A stretch of DNA of 64,000 nucleotides from Planotetraspora kaengkrachanensis (GTDB lineage: Bacteria > Actinomycetota > Actinomycetes > Streptosporangiales > Streptosporangiaceae): positions 1 to 64,000 of the forward strand of contig NZ_BONV01000049.1 of the NCBI RefSeq assembly GCF_016862895.1, written 5' to 3'. Made by a program: the position numbers and the translations under genes. Shown here in pieces: positions 26,632 through 35,574 of the stretch (position 1 is the stretch's first letter; every line of letters starts with the position of its first letter). The notes below the pieces were generated by a model. It did not search any database, had not been told where the DNA came from, and worked only from the letters and a program-made list of their open reading frames with translations.

Positions 26632-27306
26632 TCAGCTGGTACGGCCCGGGTGGACCAGGCCGGATTCGTAGGCGAAGACGACAAGTTGCGCGCGATCGCG
26701 GGCAGCGAGTTTGATCATTGCCCGTGAGACGTGGGTACGGGAGGTTGCGGGGCTGATGGTCAGCCGATCGGCGATCTCCTCGTTGGACAACCCTCGGGCC
26801 ACCAGAGCGACGACCTCCCGTTCCCGCGTGGTGAGCAAATCCAGCGCCCGCGCGGTAGGCCCGGCCGGTGTGGGAGCGGCGGCGAACGCCGCGACCAGCC
26901 GGCGCGCGGCCTGCGGGGAGAGCAACGCGTCACCGGCAGCGGCCACCCGGATGCCACGCAGCAGCTCTGCGGGCTCGGCGTCTTTAAGCAGGAACCCGGC
27001 CGCGCCCGCGCGAATCGCCTCGAAGACGAGTGCGTCCTCGTCGAACGTCGTCAGCATCAGCACCCGTACATCGGACAGTTCTGGATCGGCGGCGATCGCC
27101 CGGGTGGCCGCCAGCCCGTCCAACACCGGCATCCGGATGTCCATCACGATCACATCGGGACGATGAGCACGAGCGGCGGCGAGCGCCTGCTGTCCGTCGC
27201 CTGCCTCGGCGACGACCTCCAGGCCGGGTTCGGCCGTCAAGAGCGCCCGTAACCCGGAACGGATCATGACCTGGTCGTCGGCAAGCACCACCCGTAGCAC
27301 GCTCAC
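26632..27306 (-). CDS. NarL/FixJ-family response regulator
   Basis: 224 residues from GTG at 27306, inside a GTGA overlap with the kinase stop; the longer open frame runs through the kinase gene and is rejected. Receiver Asp56 in IVMDIRMP, Lys in GFLLKDAE, LuxR-type HTH at the C-terminus (LTTREREVVALVARGLSNEEI). It forms a pair with the upstream kinase. Confidence 0.94.
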   Translation of the reverse strand: MSVLRVVLADDQVMIRSGLRALLTAEPGLEVVAEAGDGQQALAAARAHRPDVIVMDIRMPVLDGLAATRAIAADPELSDVRVLMLTTFDEDALVFEAIRAGAAGFLLKDAEPAELLRGIRVAAAGDALLSPQAARRLVAAFAAAPTPAGPTARALDLLTTREREVVALVARGLSNEEIADRLTISPATSRTHVSRAMIKLAARDRAQLVVFAYESGLVHPGRTS

Positions 27307-28442
27307 CGTTCCGCCCCCAGCGGTAGACGGGCATGGAGGGTGAAGCCGCCGCCGGACGCCGGGCCGGCCTGCAACTCGCCACCGACCGCCCTGGCCCGTT
27401 CCGCCAGCCCATGCAAACCATGGCCGGGGCTCCGCCCCGGTACGGCCGCGCCGATGCCGTCGTCCGTGACATCGATCTCCAGCCATCCGTCGACGGTTCC
27501 GACATGGGTCCGAGCACGCGCGCCGGGTCCGGCGTGGCGCATCACGTTGGTCAACGCCTCCTGAACGATTCGATAAGCGGTGGCAGAGATCACGTCCGGA
27601 ATCGCGCGGCTCCCCAGGTCGACGGCCAAATCCACGCCCAAGCCGGCCCCACGTACCGACGTCACCAGCGCCCCCAGGTCTGCCAGGGCGGGCGGGGCCT
27701 GCCGCGACTCCTCACTCGGCCCTCGCACAACGGACAACGCAGCACGTGCTTGTGCCAGCGCGTCGTTGCTGACCTGACGGATCGCCTGCAGCGCCTCACG
27801 AGCCTGTTCCGGCCGATCGTCCACCAGGTGCAGTCCGACGCCGGCTTGCAGGCTGATCGTGGCCAGACTGTGGGAGAGCACGTCATGCAACTCTCGGGCG
27901 ATCCTGAGCCGCTCCTCGACCACCCTGCCTGCGGCCTCCTCCTCGGCAAGCTTCCGGCGAACCTGCGTGGCCCGGGCGGCCAGGACCGTGACCGCCGCCC
28001 ATACGACCGCGATGGTGATCATCGGAGCGGGCTGCCAGCCTTCCGGCGGGCCCGTGGCGACCGCCATCGCCACCCCGCCGACCGTGGCGAACGGAACCCA
28101 CACGCGCACCGCGGTAACCCCGGAAACCAGCGCCAGCAGACCCGCGAACGCGCCTAGGTAGATAGGCCAGCCGGCGAATCGCCATCCCAGGTAGGCCACC
28201 GCTGTACCCACGGCCAGCGTGAAGGTGAACAGCGGATTGCGTCGCCGCAGAGCAAGCGCCAACCCGCACACCACCAGGAGTGCAAGCCCGAAGGCGGTTG
28301 GGGGACGTGCCTCTGGCTGGGTCACCCGAGCGAATTGCGACATCAGAGCCATGAACGTGGCGAAGATCACCGCCGTAGCCGCGTCCACCGCAGAACCCGC
28401 ACGCACCGTCACAGGATAGACATTCGCGCATTTTGTCGGCAC
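27303..28442 (-). CDS. NarL-type sensor histidine kinase
   Basis: 379 residues if it starts at GTG 28442, which has AGGA 8 bases upstream; GTG 28412 and ATG 28508 are alternatives. The far longer open frame to 29093 is antisense of the ChrB-like gene. About four hydrophobic segments (residues 15-145) precede the HisKA_3 box RIARELHDVLSHSLATISL and an HATPase domain (EALTNVMRHA; TDDGIGA; GHGLHGLAERARA). It partners the regulator by GTGA overlap and is divergent from the ChrB-like operon. Confidence 0.92.
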   Translation of the reverse strand: MPTKCANVYPVTVRAGSAVDAATAVIFATFMALMSQFARVTQPEARPPTAFGLALLVVCGLALALRRRNPLFTFTLAVGTAVAYLGWRFAGWPIYLGAFAGLLALVSGVTAVRVWVPFATVGGVAMAVATGPPEGWQPAPMITIAVVWAAVTVLAARATQVRRKLAEEEAAGRVVEERLRIARELHDVLSHSLATISLQAGVGLHLVDDRPEQAREALQAIRQVSNDALAQARAALSVVRGPSEESRQAPPALADLGALVTSVRGAGLGVDLAVDLGSRAIPDVISATAYRIVQEALTNVMRHAGPGARARTHVGTVDGWLEIDVTDDGIGAAVPGRSPGHGLHGLAERARAVGGELQAGPASGGGFTLHARLPLGAER

Positions 28443-28530
28443 GGATTTGATCCTGCGCCAAGCCGCCCGGCTTGGCGTGCCGTTACTTTCAGTGGGCCCA
28501 TCAAGCATGCGATCGGCATTGGAGAAGCAC

Positions 28531-28552
28531 ACGTAACCGTATGATGTTACGT
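28531..28552. promoter_or_regulatory. Inverted repeat and -10 before ChrB-like gene
   Basis: ACGTAAC-N8-GTTACGT is a perfect 7-bp inverted repeat. TATGAT at 28540-28545, inside its spacer, is a good -10 box for the plus-strand gene. The start codon at 28560 would leave only a very short leader, and no Shine-Dalgarno is present. An operator here would block that promoter. Confidence 0.55.
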
Positions 28553-28559
28553 TCGTTAC

Positions 28560-29171
28560 ATGACAGGTGACGCGGGCGCAGAACCGAACTGGCTGCTTGT
28601 CACGGTCTCTACAGGCCAGGTGGCTTCGCTGCGGGTGTATGTGTGGCGGCAGTTGCGCAAGCTCGGCGCCCTGTATCTGCAGCAGTCGGTCTGTCTCCTC
28701 CCAGACCGCCCTGATGTCGCCAAAACCATCGCCAGGCTCGTCGCGCGCGTTCGTGACCAAGGCGGGCAAGCGCGGGCGCTGCGCGTGAGGTTGACCGATC
28801 CGCAGGAGCATGGGGCTCTGGTGGATGAACAGCGGGCCGACCGTGATGTGGAGTATGCCGAGGTGCTCGAACGCGCACCGGCATTCCTGGCGGAAATCGA
28901 AATGGAGACCACTCGCGGTCGGGCCACATACGCCGAGGTCGAAGAATCCGAGGCCGACCTGGAGCGCTTCGAAAAGTGGTTGGCGGCGATCGCGGCTCGC
29001 GACTACTTCGACGCCCCCGGCGGAGCCGCGGCACGTGCGGCGGTTCAGCGGTGCAGGGATGTATTGGCCGACTTCGAGACCGCTGCCCTTCACGCTGACG
29101 CTGCTCGGTTCGAACCCCCGACTCCCGGCCCATCACCGGACGTCGACAACGGCGCGACGAACAAGGAGTGA
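28560..29171 (+). CDS. ChrB N-terminal domain-like protein
   Basis: 203 residues. NWLLVTVSTGQVASLRVYVW and RQLRKLGALYLQQSVCLLPD match the start of the ChrB N-terminal domain, whose members regulate or support chromate resistance. The usual C-terminal chromate-sensing half of full ChrB is absent; instead there is a helical stretch and an acidic, Pro-rich tail. A DUF1232 gene follows after 3 bases. There is no chrA transporter in the window, so a chromate role is only a guess. Confidence 0.78.
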   Translation: MTGDAGAEPNWLLVTVSTGQVASLRVYVWRQLRKLGALYLQQSVCLLPDRPDVAKTIARLVARVRDQGGQARALRVRLTDPQEHGALVDEQRADRDVEYAEVLERAPAFLAEIEMETTRGRATYAEVEESEADLERFEKWLAAIAARDYFDAPGGAAARAAVQRCRDVLADFETAALHADAARFEPPTPGPSPDVDNGATNKE

Positions 29172-29174
29172 CAT

Positions 29175-29618
29175 ATGTGGTGGGACATCCTCCTCGGCAT
29201 CCTCATCGCGTTGCTGTTCAGTTGGCTCCTGCTGATCGCGGCACTGGTCATCATTCGACCTGACGCAGGTCTGCTCAAGGACGCGCTGCGAATCCTGCCG
29301 GACCTGTTGCGGCTTCTGCGCCGCCTGGCAGCAGACAAAAGCCTGCCTCGCGGCGTTCGGATCCGGCTAGCCCTGTTGATGGTCTACCTGGCTACCCCGT
29401 TCGACCTCGTCCCCGACTTCATCCCCGTCCTGGGCTACGCCGACGACGCGATCATCGTTACGGCCGTCCTTCGCAGTGTCGTCCGTCGCGCCGGTCTGCC
29501 CGCCGTGCGACAGCACTGGCCCGGCACGGAGAATGGATTCACAGCCCTCTGCCGGCTAACTGGCATTGCCACGCCTGCACGGGCGCGAGAGGTTGATGAG
29601 GCGACCGACGGCCAGTGA
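29175..29618 (+). CDS. DUF1232 (YkvA-type) membrane protein
   Basis: 147 residues. A membrane span at residues 5-28 and the DUF1232 core RGVRIRLALLMVYLATPFDLVPDFIPVLGYADDA, split here as RGVRIRLALLMVYLATPFDL then VPDFIPVLGYADDA (about residues 58-92). Start ATG is 3 bases after the ChrB-like stop, so one operon. Function of the family is unknown. Confidence 0.92.
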   Translation: MWWDILLGILIALLFSWLLLIAALVIIRPDAGLLKDALRILPDLLRLLRRLAADKSLPRGVRIRLALLMVYLATPFDLVPDFIPVLGYADDAIIVTAVLRSVVRRAGLPAVRQHWPGTENGFTALCRLTGIATPARAREVDEATDGQ

Positions 29619-29637
29619 GGGCGGGACGGCACGGCTG

Positions 29638-29910
29638 CTAGTCCTCGACACCATCGACGAACCATCTACCGGCACGTTGCACCAACTCCACCACCGCGGA
29701 GCGTTGAGGACCGTTGGCCCTTACCCAGAAGTGCCGAACGGTGAGCTCCTCCAGCTCCTTACCGAGGTTCTGGTTCGTTCACCAGGGCAGGAGTTCCTCC
29801 CAATAATCGATCTCCTCGGCCACCGCGTAGGTTCGGATCCAAGCCGTGAATCTCACCTACTGGTCGTCCTCGCCGAACTCGACCTCGGCCGGTTGGTGGT
29901 AGCGACGCAT
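29638..29910 (-). pseudogene. DUF6504-like small protein, two in-frame stop codons
   Basis: From ATG at 29910 a single frame of 91 codons reads MRRYHQPAEVEFGEDDQ, stop, VRFTAWIRTYAVAEEIDYWE, then LLPW, stop, TNQNLGKELEELTVRHFWV, and continues to GRWFVDGVED and a final TAG. The two internal stops are TAG at codon 18 (29857-29859) and TGA at codon 44 (29779-29781). There is no frameshift. The opening and the VRFxWRGRxYxV-like segment resemble the DUF6504 group seen near error-prone polymerases (recall only). Confidence 0.6.
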
Positions 29911-30285
29911 GCTTCAGCAACTATGCGGCGTCGGGTAGGGGCGGCGGAGCGAGGACGACCACACGCCAGCCGTCACCGAACAGGAGTACGCGCATCGAGT
30001 CCGTCGACTCACACGCGCCCGTGACGTCCTCCTTGCAAAGACGGATGCCGATCTTTCTCGACCAGCGAATAGGCAGATCAGCGCACTGAGGGAGTTCCCT
30101 GTGGCTCCCCGCCATTCCCCGTTGATTGCGGATGATTATTCGGTACCCGCAGGGTTCGTGACGCGCATGTCCGTATCGAGTTGGCCGCGGCACCAGGCCG
30201 ATTTCGGAAATGACCTGGACGACCAAACGCAGGGAGGGCGGGCCCGTTATGCGCCCGCCCTCCCCGACCGTCGGTGGGTGACTCG
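29911..30285. other. Intergenic stretch before propeller gene end
   Basis: About 375 bases. On the minus strand RKIGIRLCKEDVTGACES continuing to LLFGDGWRVVVLAPPP is protein-like and ends at 29921, but its upstream part has low coding character and no credible start. It may be the rest of the decayed locus at 29.6-29.9 kb. Nothing else recognised. Confidence 0.4.
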
Positions 30286-32676
30286 CTACTGCTGCGGAAG
30301 CGCGATCTTCCAGACGCTGCGGCCGAACGTCGCCGCGTAGAGCGTCTTGCCGTCACCGGTGATCTTGATGTCGAGCACCGGCGTGTTGGGCAGGCCGTCG
30401 CCGACCCGCTTCCAGTTCTTCTTACCGTTCTTGTCGTAGAAGACGCCGAAGTCGGTCGCCGCGTAGAGCTGGTCGTTCGGCTGGTCGTAGGCGAGCATCT
30501 CGACCGGCGCGTTCGGCAGTTTTCCGCTGATGTTCTTCCAGCTCGCTCCGCCGTTGGTCGTCTCCCAGACGTTCGCCGCGTAGTCGCCCTCCCGGTAGCC
30601 CGAGTAGGCCACGAACACATGGTCGGCGTTGGCCGGGTCGACCACGATCGAGTTCACCCACCGGACGGGCAGGCCCTTGCCGGTGAACTCGGTCCAGTTG
30701 GCGCCGAGGTCGGTCGTCTTCCAGAGCCGGCCGGTGTCGGTACCGACGTAGATCGTGTTGCCGTCGGTCTTCGCCACACCGACCGTGGTGATCGTGGAGT
30801 AGAGGCCGCCGTAGGAACCCTGATCGTCCTGTTCCGGCGGAACCGGGCCGGTCAGGTAGTCCCCGGGCGGGCTGATCTGCGTCCAGGTCGTTCCCCGGTC
30901 GGTCGACCGGTCGAGAACATTGCCGCCGAAGTACACGATCGAGGGGTCGCTCGGGTCGAGGACGACCGGGGCGTCCGTCGTGATCCGCGCGGAGTGCCGC
31001 GTTCCGAACCGGATGTTGCGAGTGGTGCCGTTCGTGTCCTCGTGCCGGGTGCAGTTTCCGACCTGGGAGCACTCGTAGTAGATGTTGTGGTCGCTCGGGT
31101 CGATCACGACGAAGTGGCCGTCACCGCCGCCGTAGGAGTTCCACTGCGTCAGGTCCGAAGGCCCGGCGGCGGCGGTCCAGGTACGGTTGCTGCCGTTGTC
31201 CTGCAGGCCGGACGCGAGCCGGCTCGGGTCGTCCATGGCCACCGCGAGGTGGTACGACTGGTTGAACGGCTCGTACGTCGCGTGGATCCACGAGCGGGTG
31301 GCGCCGTTGGCGTCGGAGCGGTAGACGCCGCCGTCGTCCCCGAGGTAGACCCGGTTCGGGACGTTGGGGTCCCACTGCACGATGTGCTGGTCGGAGTGGG
31401 GTCCGCTGGAGGTGGCCCACGTCGCGCCGCCGTCCTTGGACTCGCGCAGGTTCACATCGGCGTTGAACAGGTGGTTCTCGTCCTTCGGGTCGACCCACAG
31501 GCGCCCGAACCACCACTCGAAGCCGCTCGAACCGCCTGCACGGCCGCCCGGCACGAATGAGTCGCCGCCGTCGTTCGAGACGTAGAAGCCCTTGTCAGGA
31601 CCGTAGGTGTTCCCGGAGATCACGTACACCCGGTTCGGGTCGTTCGGCGCGATGGCGACTCCGATGCGGCCGAGGCTCGCGTCGCTCGTCAGGCCGGTGC
31701 CCGAGGTGTCCGAGACATGCGTGCCGGTCACGTTCTCCAGCCGCTTCCAGGTGTCCCCGCCGTCGTCGGACCGGTACAGACCGGAGCCGACACCGCCGTA
31801 GAGGCGTGCGCCGCTGTTGCGCTGGTGGTCCCACAACGATGCGAAGATCCGCTTGGGGTTCGTCGGGTCGATCGCCAGGTCGACGCCGCCGGTGGTGGCG
31901 TTCGGCGTCGGCAGGACGAGCTGCCAGTCCTTGCCGTGGTTCGTCAGCCGGTAGATGCCGCGCTCACTCGCGGACCCGGACAGGTTTCCCGCGGCGGCGA
32001 CGAAGACCGTCTGCGGGTTGGTGGGGTCGACGGCGATCCTGCCGACCGCCGCGCTCCCGGTAAGGCCCCACTGCTGCCAGTGCTTGCCGCCGTCGGTCGA
32101 CCGGTAGACGCCGTCGCCGAAGTAGGTCAGACCGCCGCCGGACGGGTTGGCCTCGCCGGTGCCGGCCCACAGAGTGCCGTCGGGGCCCATCGCCAGCGCG
32201 CCCACCGTCTGCGTGTAGTCGTCCGGCCAGGCCGTCTCGAAGGTGGAACCGGCGTCCGTGCTCTTCCAAACGCCGCCGCCCGATGCCGCGACATACAACG
32301 TGTCGGAATGGGCGGGGTCGACGGCCAGGTCGGTGACACGGCCTCCGATGTTCGACGGGCCGACGAGATCCCAGGCGCCGGAACCGGGTTTGAGCGCCTT
32401 GGCCTGCTGGACCGCCTGCTTGATCTGCGCGTCCGTCACCTTCTTGCCGGAGGTGAACTTCTGCGTCAGGTAGTCCGCCGGTTCGGCGGGACCACCGTCC
32501 TCCTCCTCGCCGGGAAGCTGCAGAGAGGCGCTCGTCTGGCTTCCCGCGGACAGGGCCGCCTGACCCGAGAACGCGGGCCCCTGGAATGTCAAGGCCGACA
32601 CGGCGAGCGCGAGCACGCCTGCCGTACCGATCGCGGGCAGGGCCCGCCTCATCCGGCCCCTACGTCTCTTGATCAT
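30286..32676 (-). CDS. Secreted BNR/sortilin-type beta-propeller protein
   Basis: 796 residues from ATG at 32676 with GGGAGACGGA upstream; an alternative start lies at 32700. A signal peptide (residues ~1-40, basic then hydrophobic) leads to a short linker and repeated propeller blades. Asp-box motifs recur (STDGGKHWQQW, SDDGGDTWKRL, SKDGGATWATS, STDRGTTWTQI, TTNGGASWKNI) from about 120 to the C-terminus. Such VPS10/BNR proteins bind or cleave glycans or act as secreted binding proteins; catalytic residues are not obvious. An unusually large single-gene unit with a motif-bearing promoter. Confidence 0.88.
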   Translation of the reverse strand: MIKRRRGRMRRALPAIGTAGVLALAVSALTFQGPAFSGQAALSAGSQTSASLQLPGEEEDGGPAEPADYLTQKFTSGKKVTDAQIKQAVQQAKALKPGSGAWDLVGPSNIGGRVTDLAVDPAHSDTLYVAASGGGVWKSTDAGSTFETAWPDDYTQTVGALAMGPDGTLWAGTGEANPSGGGLTYFGDGVYRSTDGGKHWQQWGLTGSAAVGRIAVDPTNPQTVFVAAAGNLSGSASERGIYRLTNHGKDWQLVLPTPNATTGGVDLAIDPTNPKRIFASLWDHQRNSGARLYGGVGSGLYRSDDGGDTWKRLENVTGTHVSDTSGTGLTSDASLGRIGVAIAPNDPNRVYVISGNTYGPDKGFYVSNDGGDSFVPGGRAGGSSGFEWWFGRLWVDPKDENHLFNADVNLRESKDGGATWATSSGPHSDQHIVQWDPNVPNRVYLGDDGGVYRSDANGATRSWIHATYEPFNQSYHLAVAMDDPSRLASGLQDNGSNRTWTAAAGPSDLTQWNSYGGGDGHFVVIDPSDHNIYYECSQVGNCTRHEDTNGTTRNIRFGTRHSARITTDAPVVLDPSDPSIVYFGGNVLDRSTDRGTTWTQISPPGDYLTGPVPPEQDDQGSYGGLYSTITTVGVAKTDGNTIYVGTDTGRLWKTTDLGANWTEFTGKGLPVRWVNSIVVDPANADHVFVAYSGYREGDYAANVWETTNGGASWKNISGKLPNAPVEMLAYDQPNDQLYAATDFGVFYDKNGKKNWKRVGDGLPNTPVLDIKITGDGKTLYAATFGRSVWKIALPQQ

Positions 32677-32748
32677 TCCGTCTCCCAATAACCCGTCCAC
32701 AGTCGGACAACTGGGGCAAAAGGTAAAGAGAGCGGAAGTATTGCGTCA

Positions 32749-32766
32749 ATAGACGTTTGTCGAAGG
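32749..32766. promoter_or_regulatory. Shared 18-base motif, copy 2
   Basis: AATAGACGTTTGTCGAAG, 73 bases upstream of the propeller protein start. It differs by one base from the motif at 22427-22444, which is also 73 bases from its gene start and in the same orientation relative to that gene. Equal spacing supports a functional promoter element. Confidence 0.4.
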
Positions 32767-32934
32767 TTAACTACTTCCAGGACGTTGCGGGCGTGCCCTC
32801 TCGGTGCCGTACCACGCGTCGACGTCGTACGGAGGCCGGCCCGTGCACCGCCTCCAGCAGCACGTATCCGTTGGCGGAGTCGTCAGGGTCTCGTGCGACA
32901 AATGTAGGAAGCCACGGGCCGGCGTTTTCGTCTG

Positions 32935-33426
32935 CTACGACAGCGTGTACTTGACCCGGACCTTTCCTTCGCACAGCTGGATCACCTGGATGGCCACGTC
33001 GTGAGGTCCAGACAGGTGCGCTTCGGCCTCCGAGCCTTCTTCCTGGTCCTTGCGCTCGATCTTGTACCCGGCCTTGGCGAGCACGTCCGCGGCCTCGTCG
33101 CGAACACTGTCGAGGTTGGTGGGATCCGCGTCCTTCGCGACGAAGAACAGCTCGGTCTTGCCGAAAGGCCCCTTGGACATGTAGACCTGCCCGCCGGGCA
33201 GCATCGGCAGGTCCGCGGGCGGCTGCCGGTCCGGCTTGCCGGTCAGGTCGCCGGCCTGCGAGCAGGGGATGCCGTTGCCCGCCGCCTCAGGGCTCGCCGC
33301 CGCCGAAGTCGCGCTCACGGGGCTTTCCTGCGCGGCCGCGTTCGAAGAAGTGTCCCCGCAACCGGCGAGTGACGCCGCAGCGGCGACGGCGATGCTCGCC
33401 GCAGCGATCAGTCGTGTGATGTTCAT
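32935..33426 (-). CDS. Small secreted lipoprotein, unknown
   Basis: 163 residues from ATG at 33426 (AAGGAACC upstream). Signal peptide with lipobox LAGC (lipidated Cys near 22), then a Ser/Ala/Thr-rich linker and a compact domain with two cysteines. No family recognised. It is divergent from the amino-acid-type binding protein; the gap of 37 bases must hold both promoters. Confidence 0.75.
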   Translation of the reverse strand: MNITRLIAAASIAVAAAASLAGCGDTSSNAAAQESPVSATSAAASPEAAGNGIPCSQAGDLTGKPDRQPPADLPMLPGGQVYMSKGPFGKTELFFVAKDADPTNLDSVRDEAADVLAKAGYKIERKDQEEGSEAEAHLSGPHDVAIQVIQLCEGKVRVKYTLS

Positions 33427-33463
33427 GAAATGGTTCCTTGGGAGGTGAGATAAGGTCCTGCGC

Positions 33464-34774
33464 ATGATCGGGCAGGAATCCCTCAAAACGGGCGGATGCG
33501 CCCGTGGGCGGCGACGCTACCAGGTTCGCCGGCGTGGCCACAGGCCACGGATGGTGCCGATGTGGCTCGCCGTGCTCATTGTGCTGATCTCCGCCTGCTC
33601 GGGCGGAGGGTCGCGGGCGGCGTCCACCGACGACCTATTGGTGGTGGTCAGCGCGCCGATGTCCACAGAGCCGTGGATCGGCGCCTTCATCGAACGAGGG
33701 GCGCGGCTCGCGATCGACGAGCTCAACGCGCACGGCGGGGTCACCACCTCGTCCGGATCACGCCGGGTCAGGCTGACTGTGCTCGACAACGCCGGGTCGC
33801 CGGCCAAGGCCGCGGCGAACGCCCGCAAGGCGGTCGACGACCACGCGGCCGTTCTGCTCACTGACGGGACCGGCGCGGCCTCCGTCGCGCCGATCACCGA
33901 TGCCGCGCATCTGCCGGTCTTCATCTGCTTCGAAGGCGGCGAGGCGCTGATCGACCCGTCCCACCGGCCGAGCCTTTTCCGCATGGCGCCGGCCAACAAG
34001 CCGATGGCTCGCCGGCTCGCCGACTACATCGCGAACAGCCGCCCCAAGGTCGGCGTGATCAGTGACGACTCGACGTACGGAGAACAGGGCCGGGAGGCGC
34101 TGCTACAGGCCTTCAAGATCGACGAGGTGGAGGTGGCGGCGGATCAGAGGGCGCCGGCACGCTCCCCCGACCTGACGACGCAGGTGCTTGCCGCGCGGCA
34201 GGCGGGCGCCGACAAGCTCGTGGTGTGGGCGAGCGCGAGCGACGTGATCGCGGCCATCCAGGCCGTACACGCGCTGGGCTGGAAGGTGCCCGTCTACACC
34301 GGGCCCACCGGTGAGGACCCGCTGGTCCGCCAGCGCTTCGCCGAGCATCCGGAATGGCTCGACCAGATCACCTTCGTCTCGTTCCGGATGACCAGCGAGG
34401 TCGGGCCGGGGCCGTTCGAGCAGTTCCGCGCAGGCTACGAGGCGAAGATGGGCGTCGATTTGGTCGGTGTCCGCCAAAACGGCAAGCAGGTCGTGCAGCC
34501 GCCGGACTGGCCGATGTTCTCCTACGACGCGGTTCACCTGGTCGCCGCATCGCTCAGCGAGAGCGGCGCGCCGGGCGAGCCGCTCATGGAGGCCCTGAAC
34601 AAGATCAGCATCACCGGCGCCAACGGCGACTACCGCGGCTACGCGGCCGACCAGCACGAGGGGGTGAACCCCAGCGACATGTACTTCGCCCGGTTCCACG
34701 GCTTCGTCTTCGAACCCGTCGGCGACGACCCGCTCTCCGACACCATTCCCTCGGTGAACCAGTTGCAGGACTGA
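33464..34774 (+). CDS. Branched-chain-type ABC substrate-binding lipoprotein
   Basis: 436 residues from ATG 33464; ATG 33551 is an attractive alternative because the signal peptide MVPMWLAVLIVLISAC follows it directly, with the lipobox ISAC. The mature part is a Peripla_BP_6 (LivJ-like) fold: IDELNAHGGV, AVLLTDGTGAASVAPI, VGVISDDSTYGEQG. It should feed ligand to the importer encoded convergently (livF, livMG, livH), whose end lies 52 bases away. Ligand unknown; an amino acid or amide is usual. Confidence 0.88.
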   Translation: MIGQESLKTGGCARGRRRYQVRRRGHRPRMVPMWLAVLIVLISACSGGGSRAASTDDLLVVVSAPMSTEPWIGAFIERGARLAIDELNAHGGVTTSSGSRRVRLTVLDNAGSPAKAAANARKAVDDHAAVLLTDGTGAASVAPITDAAHLPVFICFEGGEALIDPSHRPSLFRMAPANKPMARRLADYIANSRPKVGVISDDSTYGEQGREALLQAFKIDEVEVAADQRAPARSPDLTTQVLAARQAGADKLVVWASASDVIAAIQAVHALGWKVPVYTGPTGEDPLVRQRFAEHPEWLDQITFVSFRMTSEVGPGPFEQFRAGYEAKMGVDLVGVRQNGKQVVQPPDWPMFSYDAVHLVAASLSESGAPGEPLMEALNKISITGANGDYRGYAADQHEGVNPSDMYFARFHGFVFEPVGDDPLSDTIPSVNQLQD

Positions 34775-34826
34775 CGCCGGTCACCCCAGGAACGCATATC
34801 GGGGCCTCCGGGAAAGCGGGAGCGGC

Positions 34827-35555
34827 TCATTGCAGGGGGTTGCCGTCGCCGAAGTACATCCGGCCGATCCGCGGGTCGGCCGCGACCGCCGCGGTGGACC
34901 CGCTGAGGACCACGTGACCTTCCTGCAGCACGACGAGCCGATCGGCGAGACGCAAAGCCAGCTGAAGGTGTTGCTCGATGAGCAGAACGGCTGTGCCCGC
35001 GGCCCGGATGGCGGCGATGTCCTCGGCGAGCGCGGCGATCGACGCAGGAGCCAGACCAGCCGACGGTTCGTCGAGGACCAGCAGCGAGGGGTCCGACATG
35101 AGGCCGCGGCCGATGACGAGCATCTGCTGCTCTCCGCCGGACAGGCTGCCGGCGCGCTGCGCGCGCCGCTCTGCCAGCCGCGGAAAGGTCCGATAGACGT
35201 CCTCTCGGCGCTCGGCTACGACGTTCTTCCTGCGGCTGTCGAGATATGCGCCGAGGGTCAGGTTCTCCTCGACGGTGAGACTGGGGAAGACGCGTCTGCC
35301 GTCGGGCACGTGACTCAGTCCCCCCTGGACGATCCGCCGAGGGTCACACCTGGTGATGTCCCGGCCGTCGAACATCACCTCGCCCGAACTCGGCCGATGC
35401 AGGCCCGACACCGCACGGGCGACGGTCGTCTTACCCGCGCCGTTGCCGCCGAGCAACGCGACGATCTCGCCGCGCTCGACGTGAAAGCACACGTCGTCCA
35501 GCACCGGTACAGCGCCGTGGCGGGCGCACAGTCCGCGAACGTCGAGCAGCGCCAC
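34827..35555 (-). CDS. Branched-chain-type ABC importer ATPase (LivF-like)
   Basis: 242 residues from GTG at 35555, with GAGAGGAGACC upstream; the frame is open further, overlapping the livG part. Walker A GGNGAGKTT near 38, signature SLSGGEQQML, Walker B LLVLDEPSAGL, ending in YFGDGNPLQ. Third gene of the importer operon; it starts about 20 bases after the fusion gene ends. Confidence 0.93.
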   Translation of the reverse strand: MALLDVRGLCARHGAVPVLDDVCFHVERGEIVALLGGNGAGKTTVARAVSGLHRPSSGEVMFDGRDITRCDPRRIVQGGLSHVPDGRRVFPSLTVEENLTLGAYLDSRRKNVVAERREDVYRTFPRLAERRAQRAGSLSGGEQQMLVIGRGLMSDPSLLVLDEPSAGLAPASIAALAEDIAAIRAAGTAVLLIEQHLQLALRLADRLVVLQEGHVVLSGSTAAVAADPRIGRMYFGDGNPLQ

Positions 35556-35574
35556 GCGGTCTCCTCTCAGCACG

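Noticed and set aside
28443-29093. Upstream extension of the kinase frame (596 codons in all)
   Set aside because: Runs antisense through the ChrB-like gene; the kinase homology begins only after about 28.4 kb.
29566-30024. 152-codon plus-strand open frame after the DUF1232 gene
   Set aside because: Overlaps the DUF1232 3' end, lacks a ribosome-binding site, and the minus strand carries a better protein-like reading.
30274-31560. 428-codon plus-strand open frame
   Set aside because: Lies wholly antisense to the secreted propeller gene, has Val/Arg-rich low-complexity text and no start signal; a shadow of GC-rich coding.
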